The notes below the pieces were generated by a model that had not been told where the DNA came from, did not search any database, and was given only the letters and a program-made list of their open reading frames with translations. The translations under genes and the position numbers were made by a program. A DNA stretch of 64,000 bases, from the NCBI RefSeq assembly GCF_019649055.1, contig NW_026570224.1, positions 3,596,001 to 3,660,000 of the forward strand, written 5' to 3'. This document shows positions 1 to 11,100 of this stretch, one piece after another (the first letter of the stretch is position 1; each line of letters opens with the position of its first letter). Source of the stretch: Paramacrobiotus metropolitanus (lineage: Eukaryota > Tardigrada > Eutardigrada > Parachela > Macrobiotidae).

Positions 1-567
1 CACTTCTGATGTTGTTGTAAGTGGATAAAGCTTTGTCATGCCCTTGGGTGTGTGCACTGCACACTGTGCAGTACATTTTTACTTTACTCTTTTTCGAACC
101 GATTGAATACTAGTATACCTAATGCAAGTAAGACGTGCGAGCAACATTTTCTGTTTCTTAGAATCTTACATTTTATTTCTACCATAAGCCACGAGACGCT
201 TTTTGCAATACTGCACTTTTGAACTGCTGTTTGATGGATTGCAGTTTTTTTATATTTGCAGCTAGGTACTACAGCTCTTTAAAGTTTAAACTGTAGTTTT
301 TTACTAGCTGTTATTCGAAAACTATGTGGGTCGTGGCCTGTAGTTGTATGCTGTGTTGATGTCTGTCCCGTGGTCTGCGACTTTTAATGTCACTCTTTTG
401 GAATCTGTTTATGCTGATTATGTAGCAGCTCCGCGACAAGTATTTTGCAATCACTGATAACAAAGAAAGCTGTTTGTCTATGCCAAGAGCAATATGTACT
501 ACTATGCACAGTTTAAAACTGCATTTTACCCATAGATATATCAGTATCATCTACCGTATTTTGACAG
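1..567. other. No gene recognised; probably intron of the first gene
   Basis: AT-rich sequence with no ORF I can support on either strand. It ends in the acceptor of the exon at 568 and is most simply intronic or 5' sequence of that gene. Confidence 0.35.
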
Positions 568-1029
568 GCCCGTATTGTTCGAGATTACGACATCTACGTA
601 CGGCGGAATCTAAAGCGTGGCTATACCCGGAAGGATTTAAATGTCGGCTTTATGAAAGAAAAGCGCATCCAGTTCCAGGAGAAAATAGGCACGATTCGCA
701 AGCGCACCCAGAAAGTTGTGGAAGACATTGAGGAGCGCAGCCATCAAGTGCTGAACAAGTGGGAGGAAAAAAGTCGTGAATTCGTGGATAATTTTCTGCT
801 GCTCTTCGGCCAGCAGGGTCGGTTAAATCGAATGTGGAGTGCCAGCAAGAAAAGCTTGAAAAGGGCCCTGTCACCCAGCGCTTCGGACGAAGAGGCCAGT
901 GATACTGAGGACAAGCCAACGGTCTCCAGGAAACGTCGACGGGAAGCGGATTTAAGTGAGGATGAAGACGAAGGAGCCAGTAATTACAGCAGCAAAGCAG
1001 CTCCCTTGTCGACGTCGTTGGAAAGCTGA
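568..1029 (+). CDS. Last exon of an unrecognised basic/acidic, probably nuclear protein
   Basis: An open exon starts after an acceptor (AG at 566-567; an in-frame TGA sits just upstream, so the exon must begin near here) and runs to TGA at 1027-1029. It encodes about 153 residues. The first half is basic and helical, with many Arg, Lys and Glu. The second half is a Ser/Asp/Glu-rich tail with SPSASDEEASDTED, a basic cluster KRRREAD and an acidic stretch SEDEDE, which looks like a nuclear protein tail with a localisation signal and casein-kinase-type sites. I do not recognise the family. A degraded copy of its 3' half lies at about 7095-7600, beyond eIF3b. Upstream exons must lie before 568 or outside the window. 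A start at the internal ATG at 652 is possible but less likely, because the frame is open back to the acceptor. Confidence 0.5.
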   Translation, partial: ARIVRDYDIYVRRNLKRGYTRKDLNVGFMKEKRIQFQEKIGTIRKRTQKVVEDIEERSHQVLNKWEEKSREFVDNFLLLFGQQGRLNRMWSASKKSLKRALSPSASDEEASDTEDKPTVSRKRRREADLSEDEDEGASNYSSKAAPLSTSLES

Positions 1030-1953
1030 GGTGGACAGACAAATCACTGAGTGCTTGCTTGCGCATGGGATATTTTTATTTTAAGCACTACTCATTGTGG
1101 AAGACCTCGAGATTGATCGATTGTAGCTGCGCTAGGCTGGGAGTACAGCTTCCTATTTAAGTCGGCGGGTTTCCTGGTTTCCTTAATTATTGTTGTTTTG
1201 CATTTTTTGGTTTGAGCAAGGAAAGGTGATAAATAATGTTGGCTTTGACCGGTGTGCATTTTGATTTCCTGTCGAATGTTCAATGTTGTTGTTTCTGTAT
1301 ATTTACTGCCATTCTGCCAACTTGTTACTGTGCCACTTGTCGCCATGGTTGATGGTCGCTCAGAATTCGAACACATTATGCGCGATTGCAAAATGTATGT
1401 TGGGTTGGATCACAGTCATAAAATGGTAGCATCAGTTTATCTAGTGAAACTGGATTTCTGTCAGATAATTGTGACTTTTCGATTTTGTTACAGATCACGA
1501 GGATACATAATAATACAGTAATTTATCTGCATCGTAACCCATAGACAAGACACCTCAGATTTTGACACTGTATAGAAAGGCTAGCGAGTGACGCTTTACT
1601 TAACATTGGATTAAATTGCTAACATAATAACCTCAAGTACTGAGCAGAAACCTTTTAGTACTCGTACTGTACTTATCAATTCAAAGTGAACCAGTTTCGT
1701 AAAATTGAAGTGTAGAACTGTGGCAGCCGCAAAGACGGGCTGATACAACTTACGGAAAAGAGAGGTGAGCTAATTTCAAATAAAAAAAAGTGGGGTCGGG
1801 GCCACCCGGCCATAGCTTACCCCAAGCTTTAGCCTCTGCTCGCTGCTCACCAGAATTATGCCACATTTTCACCGCAGTCGCGGCAAGGTTTCCCGTATCT
1901 GTTTGATAAATAATTTATCTTTACAGGTCTAATTTAATTTATTTTCTCATAAA
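1030..1953. other. 3' flank of first gene and 5' flank of eIF3b
   Basis: Positions 1030 to about 1280 are the 3' flank of the first gene and are part of the segment repeated near 7370-7600. From about 1740 to 1953 lies probable eIF3b 5' untranslated sequence, with a pyrimidine-rich acceptor ending in TTTACAG at about 1926 that suggests a 5'UTR intron or a splice-leader acceptor. No ORF here is convincing. Confidence 0.4.
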
Positions 1954-4900
1954 ATGGCTACTTTAGTCGACGGTCGAAAGCGTTCGACCGCATCACGCTC
2001 CGATTCTGCGAGCTATCCCCACATGCCGAATTTTGCCGATCCAGCCGATTACATCGACAATATCAGTGATGAAGGTGAGGAGCCGCCGTATGATGTATCG
2101 CATCCTGAACGGGGTTCTTCCCCATTTTCCGCATCCTACTTCCGAGGGAATCATGTTTCCGTATGGTTTACAGAATTATTAACGGATATCCTGAAAGTGC
2201 GTCCTAATGAAACGACGGGAATGGAAAGTATCATCATTCTGGATGGACTGCCTATGGTGCCACCGGAGCGCCTGGAAAAATTGAAGAACGTGGTCAAGAA
2301 GATCATGGGCCAGCTGGCCAGCTTTGATGTGGCCGAAATAATCAATGAGATTCATCCGCTGGATGAAAATAATGTGTCCAAAGGGTGAGTTAGAATGGTG
2401 AAATGCTGGAAAATCATGTAGTTTGTGCGGATTATTTATTCAAATTTTTTCCTGGATTTTATTTGTTTGCAGATTCGCGTTTTATGAATTCGCTGACTCG
2501 GATGCGGAACCATCGACAGCGGCGCGGGTTAAGAAAGCGATGAATGGATATAAATTCGACAAGCAGCATACATTATCTGCAGACTTCTTCGTGGATTTCG
2601 ATAAGTAAGGCTGTTAAGGCTTTATAGAAATTTGCCTCTGAAGTTTTAACAAAATTCCGCAAATCGTTATTTTTCTGGTCCGCTTGTTTTTTTCATCCTG
2701 TCAAATGCCGGCTTGATTAAGACAAATTAGCCTAAAAGTTTAATTGATTTAGGTATATCTCAGTCCCGGATGAAGCGGAAGAGCCAACAGTTCGGCCTTT
2801 CAAGGATCCCGTGAGTGTGTTTTTGGGAATTCGGATTTTTGATTTTTCTGTGTTTTCTTCCATTAATTTGGTTGTCGTTGATCAGGGGAATTTGCGCTAT
2901 TGGCTGGAAAGTGATGACTGTTATGATCATTATGCTGTCATATGGGGCGGCAACACAGGAACCGAAAAGATGACGGCATACGCGAATTCTCCCGTGGAGC
3001 CTGCTTTGCTGGAAGAACGCGATGTTCGTATACGTAACATTTGAATAGAATTTTATTACTTTTGTAGTGTTATTTGACAGTCGATTTTTACATTTCGTTG
3101 CACAGATTTCTTTGCTTAATTCCGCGCGGATCACCCGCTTATACATAAACTTTTATTAATTTAGACATGTTTTTTACTAATTAATTCAGCGCAGCAGGTT
3201 TCGTTTTGAATTAAACAGTAAAAGAAATTATAAGTGACTCGCTAATATGACCAACTGATTCGGAAAGCAGTGACGTTATTTCAGCACTGGACCGACCGCT
3301 ACGCCATCTGGTCACCCCTTGGCACCTACCTGGCCACCTTTCATCAGAAAGGAGTAGCCCTTTGGGGCGGACCCAAATTTGCGCAGATCACCCGTTTCAG
3401 TCACGAGGGAGTCGTAAATGCAGCCTTTTCTCCTAATGAGCGGTAAATATGCTACCAGTACTTGGTTTTTTCGGCCATGGTTGTCTGAAACGCTGTGGAT
3501 TTGGTTCTCCCGATTAGAGAAAAAGACGAGTCTAGCAGTTTTTAAAGTGATTATTCTGTTTGTTAGTTATATTCTAACGATGCGCAACAAGCCCGAACAT
3601 CTGCCGGTGGACGAGCAGTGTCTGATACTGTGGGATGTGGTAACGTCGGCGAAAAAGAAGAGCTTCGCCTGGAGCGAGAAGGACTCTCCGAATCCGAATT
3701 TTCTGAAGTAAGACCAGCGCATGCTGTTGGTTAGGTGATTGATGTTTGAATGTGGTTCGCATTCCAGGTGGAGTCCGGACGAAAACTACTTTGCCACAAT
3801 GACAAAAAACGAATGTATTAACATTTACAACACCAAGGTTAGTGCTGATTGTGTAATGTGAACAGTTTTCCGTGAGCTCGAATAGCGAAAGTTTTTCCTT
3901 TTTAAGGCTTTTTCATTTAATTACGATCGATTGGAGACATTTATATGCCATGTATAACTTGTATCAGCCGTTTAATATTATTTATCGTTACATAGACTTT
4001 CTCTCGCGTCGTCCGCGAGATTCCCGGCGTGGCAGATTTCTCATGGAGTCCGGCACATAATTATCTCGCCTACTGGGTGCGTGAGAGTGACAACAAAGAT
4101 GTACCGGCCCGAGTCGTTCTTCTGTACGTTCCACCCGACAAAGACAAGCCCATGGAGGAGATCCGCAGTAAGCAGCTGTTCAGCGTCAAGGACTGCGAAT
4201 TCTACTGGCAGAAAAACGGCGATTACATGGCCGTCAAAGTGCAGCGTTATAAGCATATCAAGAAAAAAGGCGAAAACAAGTTTGACTACGGTGGAATATT
4301 TCACAATCTGGAGATTTTCACCCTGATTAAAAGAAAGGAAGTCCCCGTAGAATCCATTGAGATACGAGGTGAGCAGAGCGAGACCGGTTTCGGAAGTTAT
4401 ATTTCAGTTTTTTAGACTACCAGTTCGCGTGGCAGGTTGTTAGAGAAATAGATCCATTGGTCCTGTTTCACAAGATCAGTTGGCATTTTGAAACCACGTT
4501 GATGATCTTTTTGCCTCTCATGGGTCTCTTCCTTTAATTAGTAAAAAAACTTGAACGTTAACTTATTTTAGTAACATGCAATGATTTATCAGAAAACTGA
4601 ATGAATTTCATTGACGTTTGCAGATCCCATCGTGGATTTATCCTGGGAACCAAATGGCAACAAATTAGTGGTGCTGACTGTTGCTGATTCAGTAACATCG
4701 GCTAATTTCTATAGTGGACGACAAGGCGTCACTTTCGAATTAGTCAGTAAGTGTCATTGTCCATCGAAAAGTTGCAGATCTTCTGCAAATTTCAGATTTT
4801 TGATTACGAGTATCTGTGCGTTATAGAAAAATTAGCGCTGCGGCACAAAGTGGAGAAAATCTCCTGGTCACCTATGGGACAATTTGTCGTTCTTCACACG

Positions 4901-6169
4901 GCTTCGAGGTAAAGCAGAATCGTATTTCTGACGGTGTACTGACTACTGATTAAGACAGTCTGTATGTTATGCAGCGGAAGCGTTGGGTATTTAATTTTTG
5001 TGGACACCGCCGATTTGTCAGTGTTGGCGGATGTGGAACACTTTCTGCTCTCTGATGTCCAGTGGGATCCCACAGGACGCTACCTCACAGCAGTTACATC
5101 CTCTTCGAATGCAGGAAACAGGGTAATAATTGTTGTTTAATAATTGAGCACTACCAATAATTTTTTGCTTCTTCGTTGGGTTTTTATGCAAAGAATATCG
5201 GATCCTAATGATTGGTTAAATGCTTGTACATTTATAATGATACTTTCTGTATTTCAAGACAGTGCAATTGTTTGAGGTCTGTCCAGGTTGATACTAGATT
5301 ATTTTGATTTTCTCAACCCAGAAATCTTTGTGAATTTACAGAAAGATAATGGATTTACACTGTATTCCTTCCAAGGCCGCTATATCCGTAATGAGAAAGT
5401 GGATGGATTGAGTATGTTTAGCTGGCGACCGAGACCCGTTTCGATTCTGCCGGCAGAGAAGCTTAAAGACATCAAGAAAAATCTGAAGAAATACGCATCG
5501 GAATTTGAAACTAAGGATCGCTTGTTGGCATCGAAGGCGTCGAAGGTGTGTTGATGTAATTGCAGCACAGGGAAGCACAAAAACCGTATTATGTTGATTT
5601 AGGAAGTCTCGGAGCGGCGAAAACGCCAGATGACAGAGTTCACGGATTTTTTGACGACAAAACAGCGCTATTTCGAGCAAGGACGACACAAACGAGTGGC
5701 GCTAAGACGAGGTGCGTATTTTGGTGTTCATAACAGGAAGACAGTTTAGAAAAAGTGCAAATTTGGTGGAAGATGGATAGAGTTGAAGTTGACAACGTTG
5801 CTATTCCATTTGACGTACATTTTTAAAAAGCATTTTCGGTAAATTTTCGAAATTGACTGACTTACTATTTAATGCTGGGCGTTTAAAATTTGCGTGATAG
5901 ATTTTAACGAATTTGCACGGTGTGAGTTCCTCCTGCATAATTTTTTTAATTTAGATTAATGAAATGCCTGTGTTTGTTTGATAAAATACTTCTGCTGTTT
6001 GGTGATTTGGAACGTTGTGCATGACGTTAAATATGATTAGTAGTTTTTTTATTATTTTGTTGACCACCCTTTAGGAGTGGACACAGACGCGCTGGATGCC
6101 CATCCGGATGAGCTGGTGGAAGAACAGCTTGAAGTGATGGTCAATATGACTTTTACTAACATCGAATAG
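1954..6169 (+). CDS. eif3b: Eukaryotic translation initiation factor 3 subunit B (eIF3b)
   Basis: Fourteen exons: 1954-2384, 2473-2604, 2753-2810, 2886-3023, 3285-3442, 3567-3707, 3768-3837, 3996-4368, 4624-4746, 4827-4908, 4975-5122, 5342-5545, 5603-5711 and 6075-6169. Together they make 2262 nt, an exact frame of 753 residues. eIF3b is a core scaffold of the cytosolic eIF3 complex that loads mRNA onto the 40S ribosome. The N-terminus is disordered and acidic. An RRM follows (about residues 85-210, with IIILDGLP and [11 protein letters not shown]), then a WD-like beta-propeller with family motifs [75 protein letters not shown] and WDPTGRYL. The C-terminus has the helical [19 protein letters not shown] and [10 protein letters not shown] region and ends with [10 protein letters not shown]. 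Length and order match the family. The start has an AAAATGG context. The exon 4 donor reads GTTCGT. The region is complete and looks functional. Confidence 0.95.
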
Positions 6170-7094
6170 TTTGTCGAGAGTCACTTTCGTTGTTTTTGGT
6201 ACATGTTGAGTTAATGCTAATTGTAATCGCATGGACAGTAGCTTGAGAATTAATGTTGGGAATATGTAGCTTATCTGTTTCATTTTTTGTTTGATTTCAG
6301 TGCTCTTTTCTAGTTAATTTTCGCAGGTTTTGCTGAAATTCCGAAATTGTATGACATCACCGTGTCTACTGCAAAACGCTTTAAATACGCTAATATTACA
6401 TACAAAAAATTGAAAAAAGCATGCCTTTTTGTATCCGCCGAACAACGTCAACGTCATTGATCTGCATAGTGCTAGCCTCGAAGGGTTCGGTTTAGGTAAA
6501 TGTTACGATATCTCTACAGCCCAAAGTACAACGTTATTTATGCAGTTCTGTAACGTATTCGTAGCCCGAAGGATTAGAACTGTAGTGTACAAAAGATGCA
6601 GTAAACCGTATTCGTAATAATTTAACGAAAGAATCCCAAGGTTCTGTAAACCACTAAAGATCTCACAAGTCAGTCCCACATTTTAGTCAAAAGACCAGTC
6701 AACAAATTGATAATTTACATGTACGAGTACGTAGTTATCCTGCTTGCACTTCACAGATAATGCCGGAAGTAGTTTGTCAAAGGGCACTACGGTAGCGTCG
6801 GAGATTGACAGTTCAATTAGTTTGACTTTTCAATAGCAATTTGCCATATTTCGACAAGCTAAAGGCGTAACATGCAGAATTTTTGCGAATGTCCACGTAC
6901 TGTACTCTGTACGACGGAAGTGCACAATTCTAAAGCACCGGATAATATGTTTAACAAAGGCAGTCACATTCTGGTTATTCTGTTCCAGAAAAAAAGGGCT
7001 GCATTCCATACGCAGATGCACCCGGAATGTTGACTAATAATAAAATAAAATTTATAGTTGGAAAACATAAGGAATGCAGGCAAGAAGCGCTGTA
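6170..7094. other. Intergenic, no gene recognised
   Basis: This is the 3' flank of eIF3b followed by AT-rich sequence. Short ORFs here have no recognisable content. The interval ends where the second copy of the first gene's 3' end begins. Confidence 0.4.
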
Positions 7095-7600
7095 CAAAAT
7101 ATGAAGAAAAATAGCGTAATTTTTGTTGATAATTTTCGTCTGCTCTCGGTCAGCATGTACACGACCGTTCAAATCGAATATGGAATGCCAACAAAATGCT
7201 TGAAAAGGGCCATGTCACCCAGCGCCACGGACATGATGCTTAGGAGAAGCCGCCTGTCTCAAGGAAGCGTCGACGGGAAACGGATGTGAGTGAGGATGAA
7301 GACGAAGGGGCCAGTGATTACAGCAGCAAGTCAGCTCCCTTGTCGACGTTGATGGCAGGCTGAGGTGGACAGACGCATTATTGAGTGCCTGTGTACGTCG
7401 GTTATTTTTAACGTCGTATAGACGTGCGAGATTGATCGATTGTAATTAAAACTGGGTTGGAACTACAACGTCCTACTACAGCCGGGGGATTTCCCGGCTT
7501 TTTCCTTTATTGTGGCTATTTTGCATGTTTTGGTTTAAGCAAGGAAGGATGATAATTATTTTGGCTTGACCGGTTGTGCAACTTGATTTTTCTTTTCTTA
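7095..7600 (+). pseudogene. Degraded duplicate of the 3' end of the gene at 568-1029
   Basis: The sequence aligns by eye with about 768-1275. Shared stretches include GATAATTTTC, TGCTTGAAAAGGGCC, GTCACCCAGCGC, AAGCGTCGACGGGAA, GAGGATGAAGACGAAG, TACAGCAGCAA, GCTCCCTTGTCGACG and CTGAGGTGGACAGACG, and the similarity continues into the 3' flank (TTTTGGTTTAAGCAAGGAA). The reading frame is broken: several small deletions remove part of the acidic tail, and an early TGA follows the basic cluster. The 5' half of the source exon is absent. It is best read as a 3'-truncated direct duplication now separated from its source by eIF3b. Confidence 0.75.
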
Positions 7601-8100
7601 TGGTTAGACTGACGGAAACTTTGTATCGGTACTGTGAGTAATTCCAGAGTGTGGAAGCTGATGGTGAGCAATGGCGGTTGGAGATTAAAATCGTTCCGAA
7701 TTAATTAAGTAACAAACACACCCATACATATACGCACTCTTACATAAATTATTTAGGTTGAAGATCGATAGGTCACTACTTTTGCAACTGTATATTCTTA
7801 ATACTTGTTGTTCTGCAAGTAATACGTCCCAGATATCAAAAACAGACCTTAGAAATATGCAAGGGAACAAAACTCAAAATACTCAAAATTTACATTACGG
7901 TAACACTGAAAATTCAGTTACACTAATCAAAATCATTATATATTGCATCGTACGTAAAATGTGGAAGCTTTTAACATAACAGAAATATTCTGGCAATTCA
8001 CGTAAACGGAATTAATGATAACTGAGAACTCGAAAATTTTTGGATTCATATTTCCAGTCTGCATGGTGTTTCTACGGCCTCCACGAGTGGAACAGCATGG
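7601..8100. other. Intergenic, no gene recognised
   Basis: AT-rich spacer between the pseudogene and the 3' end of the minus-strand LEA-like gene. I see no coding or structural signal. Confidence 0.4.
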
Positions 8101-11100
8101 CTAATCCAGACGTTCGTAATTATAACTAAGACTTCCACTGCGTATCGTATGTCCATGGTTGATTACATCGGCATCCTGCTGACCGGCCGTATCATCCTGG
8201 AGATTTTCTTTGCGTGACCGTGTCTCATCGCTGACATTGTAGGGCGACTCCGGCGTTAGGCTGTTGCGCCGTACTTCGAGATCATTATCACTTTTCCCCG
8301 GGAAATCCCGGCTGATCGACTGCTCCATGGAAGGGGAATTAATAAAAAACTCGGCACGCCGTTCGACAGCCGTATCGGCTGTCATAGTATTAGCATCTAA
8401 TCGCTCCCCGCTAAGTGACGGCGGAACGACGCCGGCAATAATCTCAGCCACTTCACTAATCAATTCCGTCGCACGGCCCATCATCTGCGTGACGACACTG
8501 CCCCGGTGGGCGGTGGCGCTGGGCGCCGCCGTCGTGGGCTCCATAATGGGCTCGGGATCGGATTCTAATAGGGTGTCGCGGGCTCGGGTTTCGTCGCTGG
8601 TCATGTAGGGGGATTCTGGGTGAAACTGCTCCGCCGACTGTCCGATTGCGTGGTCATGGAGCCACGCCGCGAGGAAGACGTGGAGCTGACGGTCGGGCCT
8701 GTGTCGGTGGAGTTGGTGGAGAGTTTGCGCATGGAAGAGGGTGCCTCCGGGGACAGCGGAGACTTGCGGGTGTTTGGCGCTGGATTTACGGTTTGCTGAA
8801 ACGCAGTAGAAAATTTACGAATTATGTATCGTGTATAAGGACATAGTTCCGTTAATGCACTAAATTCAAACTGGTCAATTTTTAAATAATTGACGTAAGT
8901 ACTGCAAAATCGATTCCGCTTATAAGGATACACCAAAGGTACTGTATACAATTAGATACATTCTCATAGCATAAAATTATTGAAAACGCCATTGAAAATT
9001 TTATGTGTACTTTTACGTACCACTTTTACTGCAATTTGTGGCACATAATTAATGCCGATGATACTCTGTGATCACTGTGATGGGTTTATGGCACTCCTTT
9101 ATACTGGCAAATTCCTTTTGCTGCCAAGTGCCAACTAATGCCATTTAGGCAGTCACAGAAATCCATTATTAAAAATTACAGTTTATGGTTAGTGATTTTA
9201 GCTTGATGCAGATTTTAGATTTCCAATTTTATTGATTTGCGTTGTAAGTAATAAAAATAGTACACTAGAAAACTGTTTGAAAGATATGAAATTGAGTTAC
9301 CCTTGACCACAAATCCAGAATCTCTAATGCGCCCATTTTGTAAAACAAGTAGGCATATCTATAAAGTAAGTATAAAGTGTACAACATGTGTATCTGCCTA
9401 CAGTACACTCGATTGATTACAAAAACGAAGCTACTTTACGTTGCATGTGTAAGTGTGACGAAAACCGCATCTAACAATGTGTTCGTACTTGTGCTTGCTT
9501 TTGGTAAATAACATATTGACAGTGTGAATTTCAGGCGGAGGGCAGTATTCCCTGCCCACTGTACAATGGCCACTCAAACCACAAGCTTATTATGGGTATT
9601 TGCTGTAGTGACCAATACTTCCCATAATTACACCACAATTCGGCGTTTCCAAACATTCAGTGACCTTCGCGATCGATGACACATTCCAAATGGTTTAAAA
9701 CGCCCTTAATCTTGTTAAATTCGAAAGAAGTGCGAGAAAACTGAACCGCATTGAGTATATATAGACCATACACTTGTCAATTTGCACTAAATTGGCGTTA
9801 AGCGAATTTCGTGCGTCCTCGGCAGGAAGCACTAGTATAAATTGTTGACAACAATTACCGTAATAGATTGTTAAGCTCACACATTCTGTCCATACAAAAC
9901 CAACGTGGCGTGCATTTCTAACGGGCATATTAAGATGAAATCCTGGCTGGAGCTTCCACTACGCTAAGCAAGCGATTGATACTTGCGAGTGATCATGACC
10001 TTGCACACATTAACCATAGCACGAGTATATACATAAGTAACACCTTTCATCAACAAATCTTGAGTTTTTACGAGTCGAGGCTTGTTGCATCTGCTTACCT
10101 TCAATGCGTATAATTTTCTTTACACTGTTATGTCAAAATTTTACTTTCTTGATAACTATTAAGCATTTATTGAATTTTAAGAAAGTCTGCTATATCCCAA
10201 AAACTCCAGTAACAGTTACTTATGCGCCTTAAAGGTTTTGAGCACATTAGAAGTGACCCTGATTTTGTGTATGCATCTGTCATAAATATTTTATGTGCTG
10301 CGCTGTAAATTAGCAGAAATCATCAGAATAAGACATCCGACCGGTCACCGAGGACGTTTTAGCTATATATATAGTTATTACCTTTGATTTACTTACGAGA
10401 CTGAGAGTACAGGAATCATGTAATAAAATATATGAAGTCGCTACTTTTTGAATTAAGTACCCTCATGCGCTGGGGACGGCTTCGATTTTCCGGGCATATA
10501 CAATACTATTATTTTTTGCTCGGGAACACAATCCGGATGCCTTAATCAAATATTCGCTGCTCTATACAGTAGTTCTTTTAAGTGGTTTTGCTGCTGAAAA
10601 GCTAAACTTCAAATGTTCAGCGTCTAGACTGATCACGCTTCCACTAGGCACCAATAATAAATATCTGTGTTTAAAACATGCGCGTGCTAGGCCTGATCAC
10701 TGTAATCAATGTGCAGTAAGCTATCAAAACTAATATTTAATGCAGTAGGAAAGTGGAATTCACGACTGTAGAAGTCCAAGCCAATTTATCTTTTTTACGA
10801 TCACCTCGTCATGCGCTACATATATAGTAATGGAAATGCAAGTGAGCCACTACAGAATTTTTGTTACTTAATTACCTCTGTGTAGAAAAAAGAGCAAAAA
10901 TTTTCAATCACGAGAAGGAAAAAGCGATACTAGAGTCTAAAAACAGACATAATATTATGTAAACTCTAACTGGCTTCTGCATAGTTATGTACAAAGTACT
11001 TATGGTGCGATATCGCCATATCTTAACGTTTTAACATACCTGTATACAAGTATTGCAAAAAGTACTCTAACAATTTATTAAAATTATACTCAACGCAGGA

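Noticed and set aside
650-1066. Minus-strand 138-codon ORF
   Set aside because: It is the antisense shadow of the plus-strand exon, whose duplicate and acceptor support the plus strand.
8601-8951. Separate 116-codon gene ending in FTQNPPT
   Set aside because: It is the upstream frame of the last LEA-like exon; its stop results from the one-base shift, and codons before the acceptor at 8795 are intronic.
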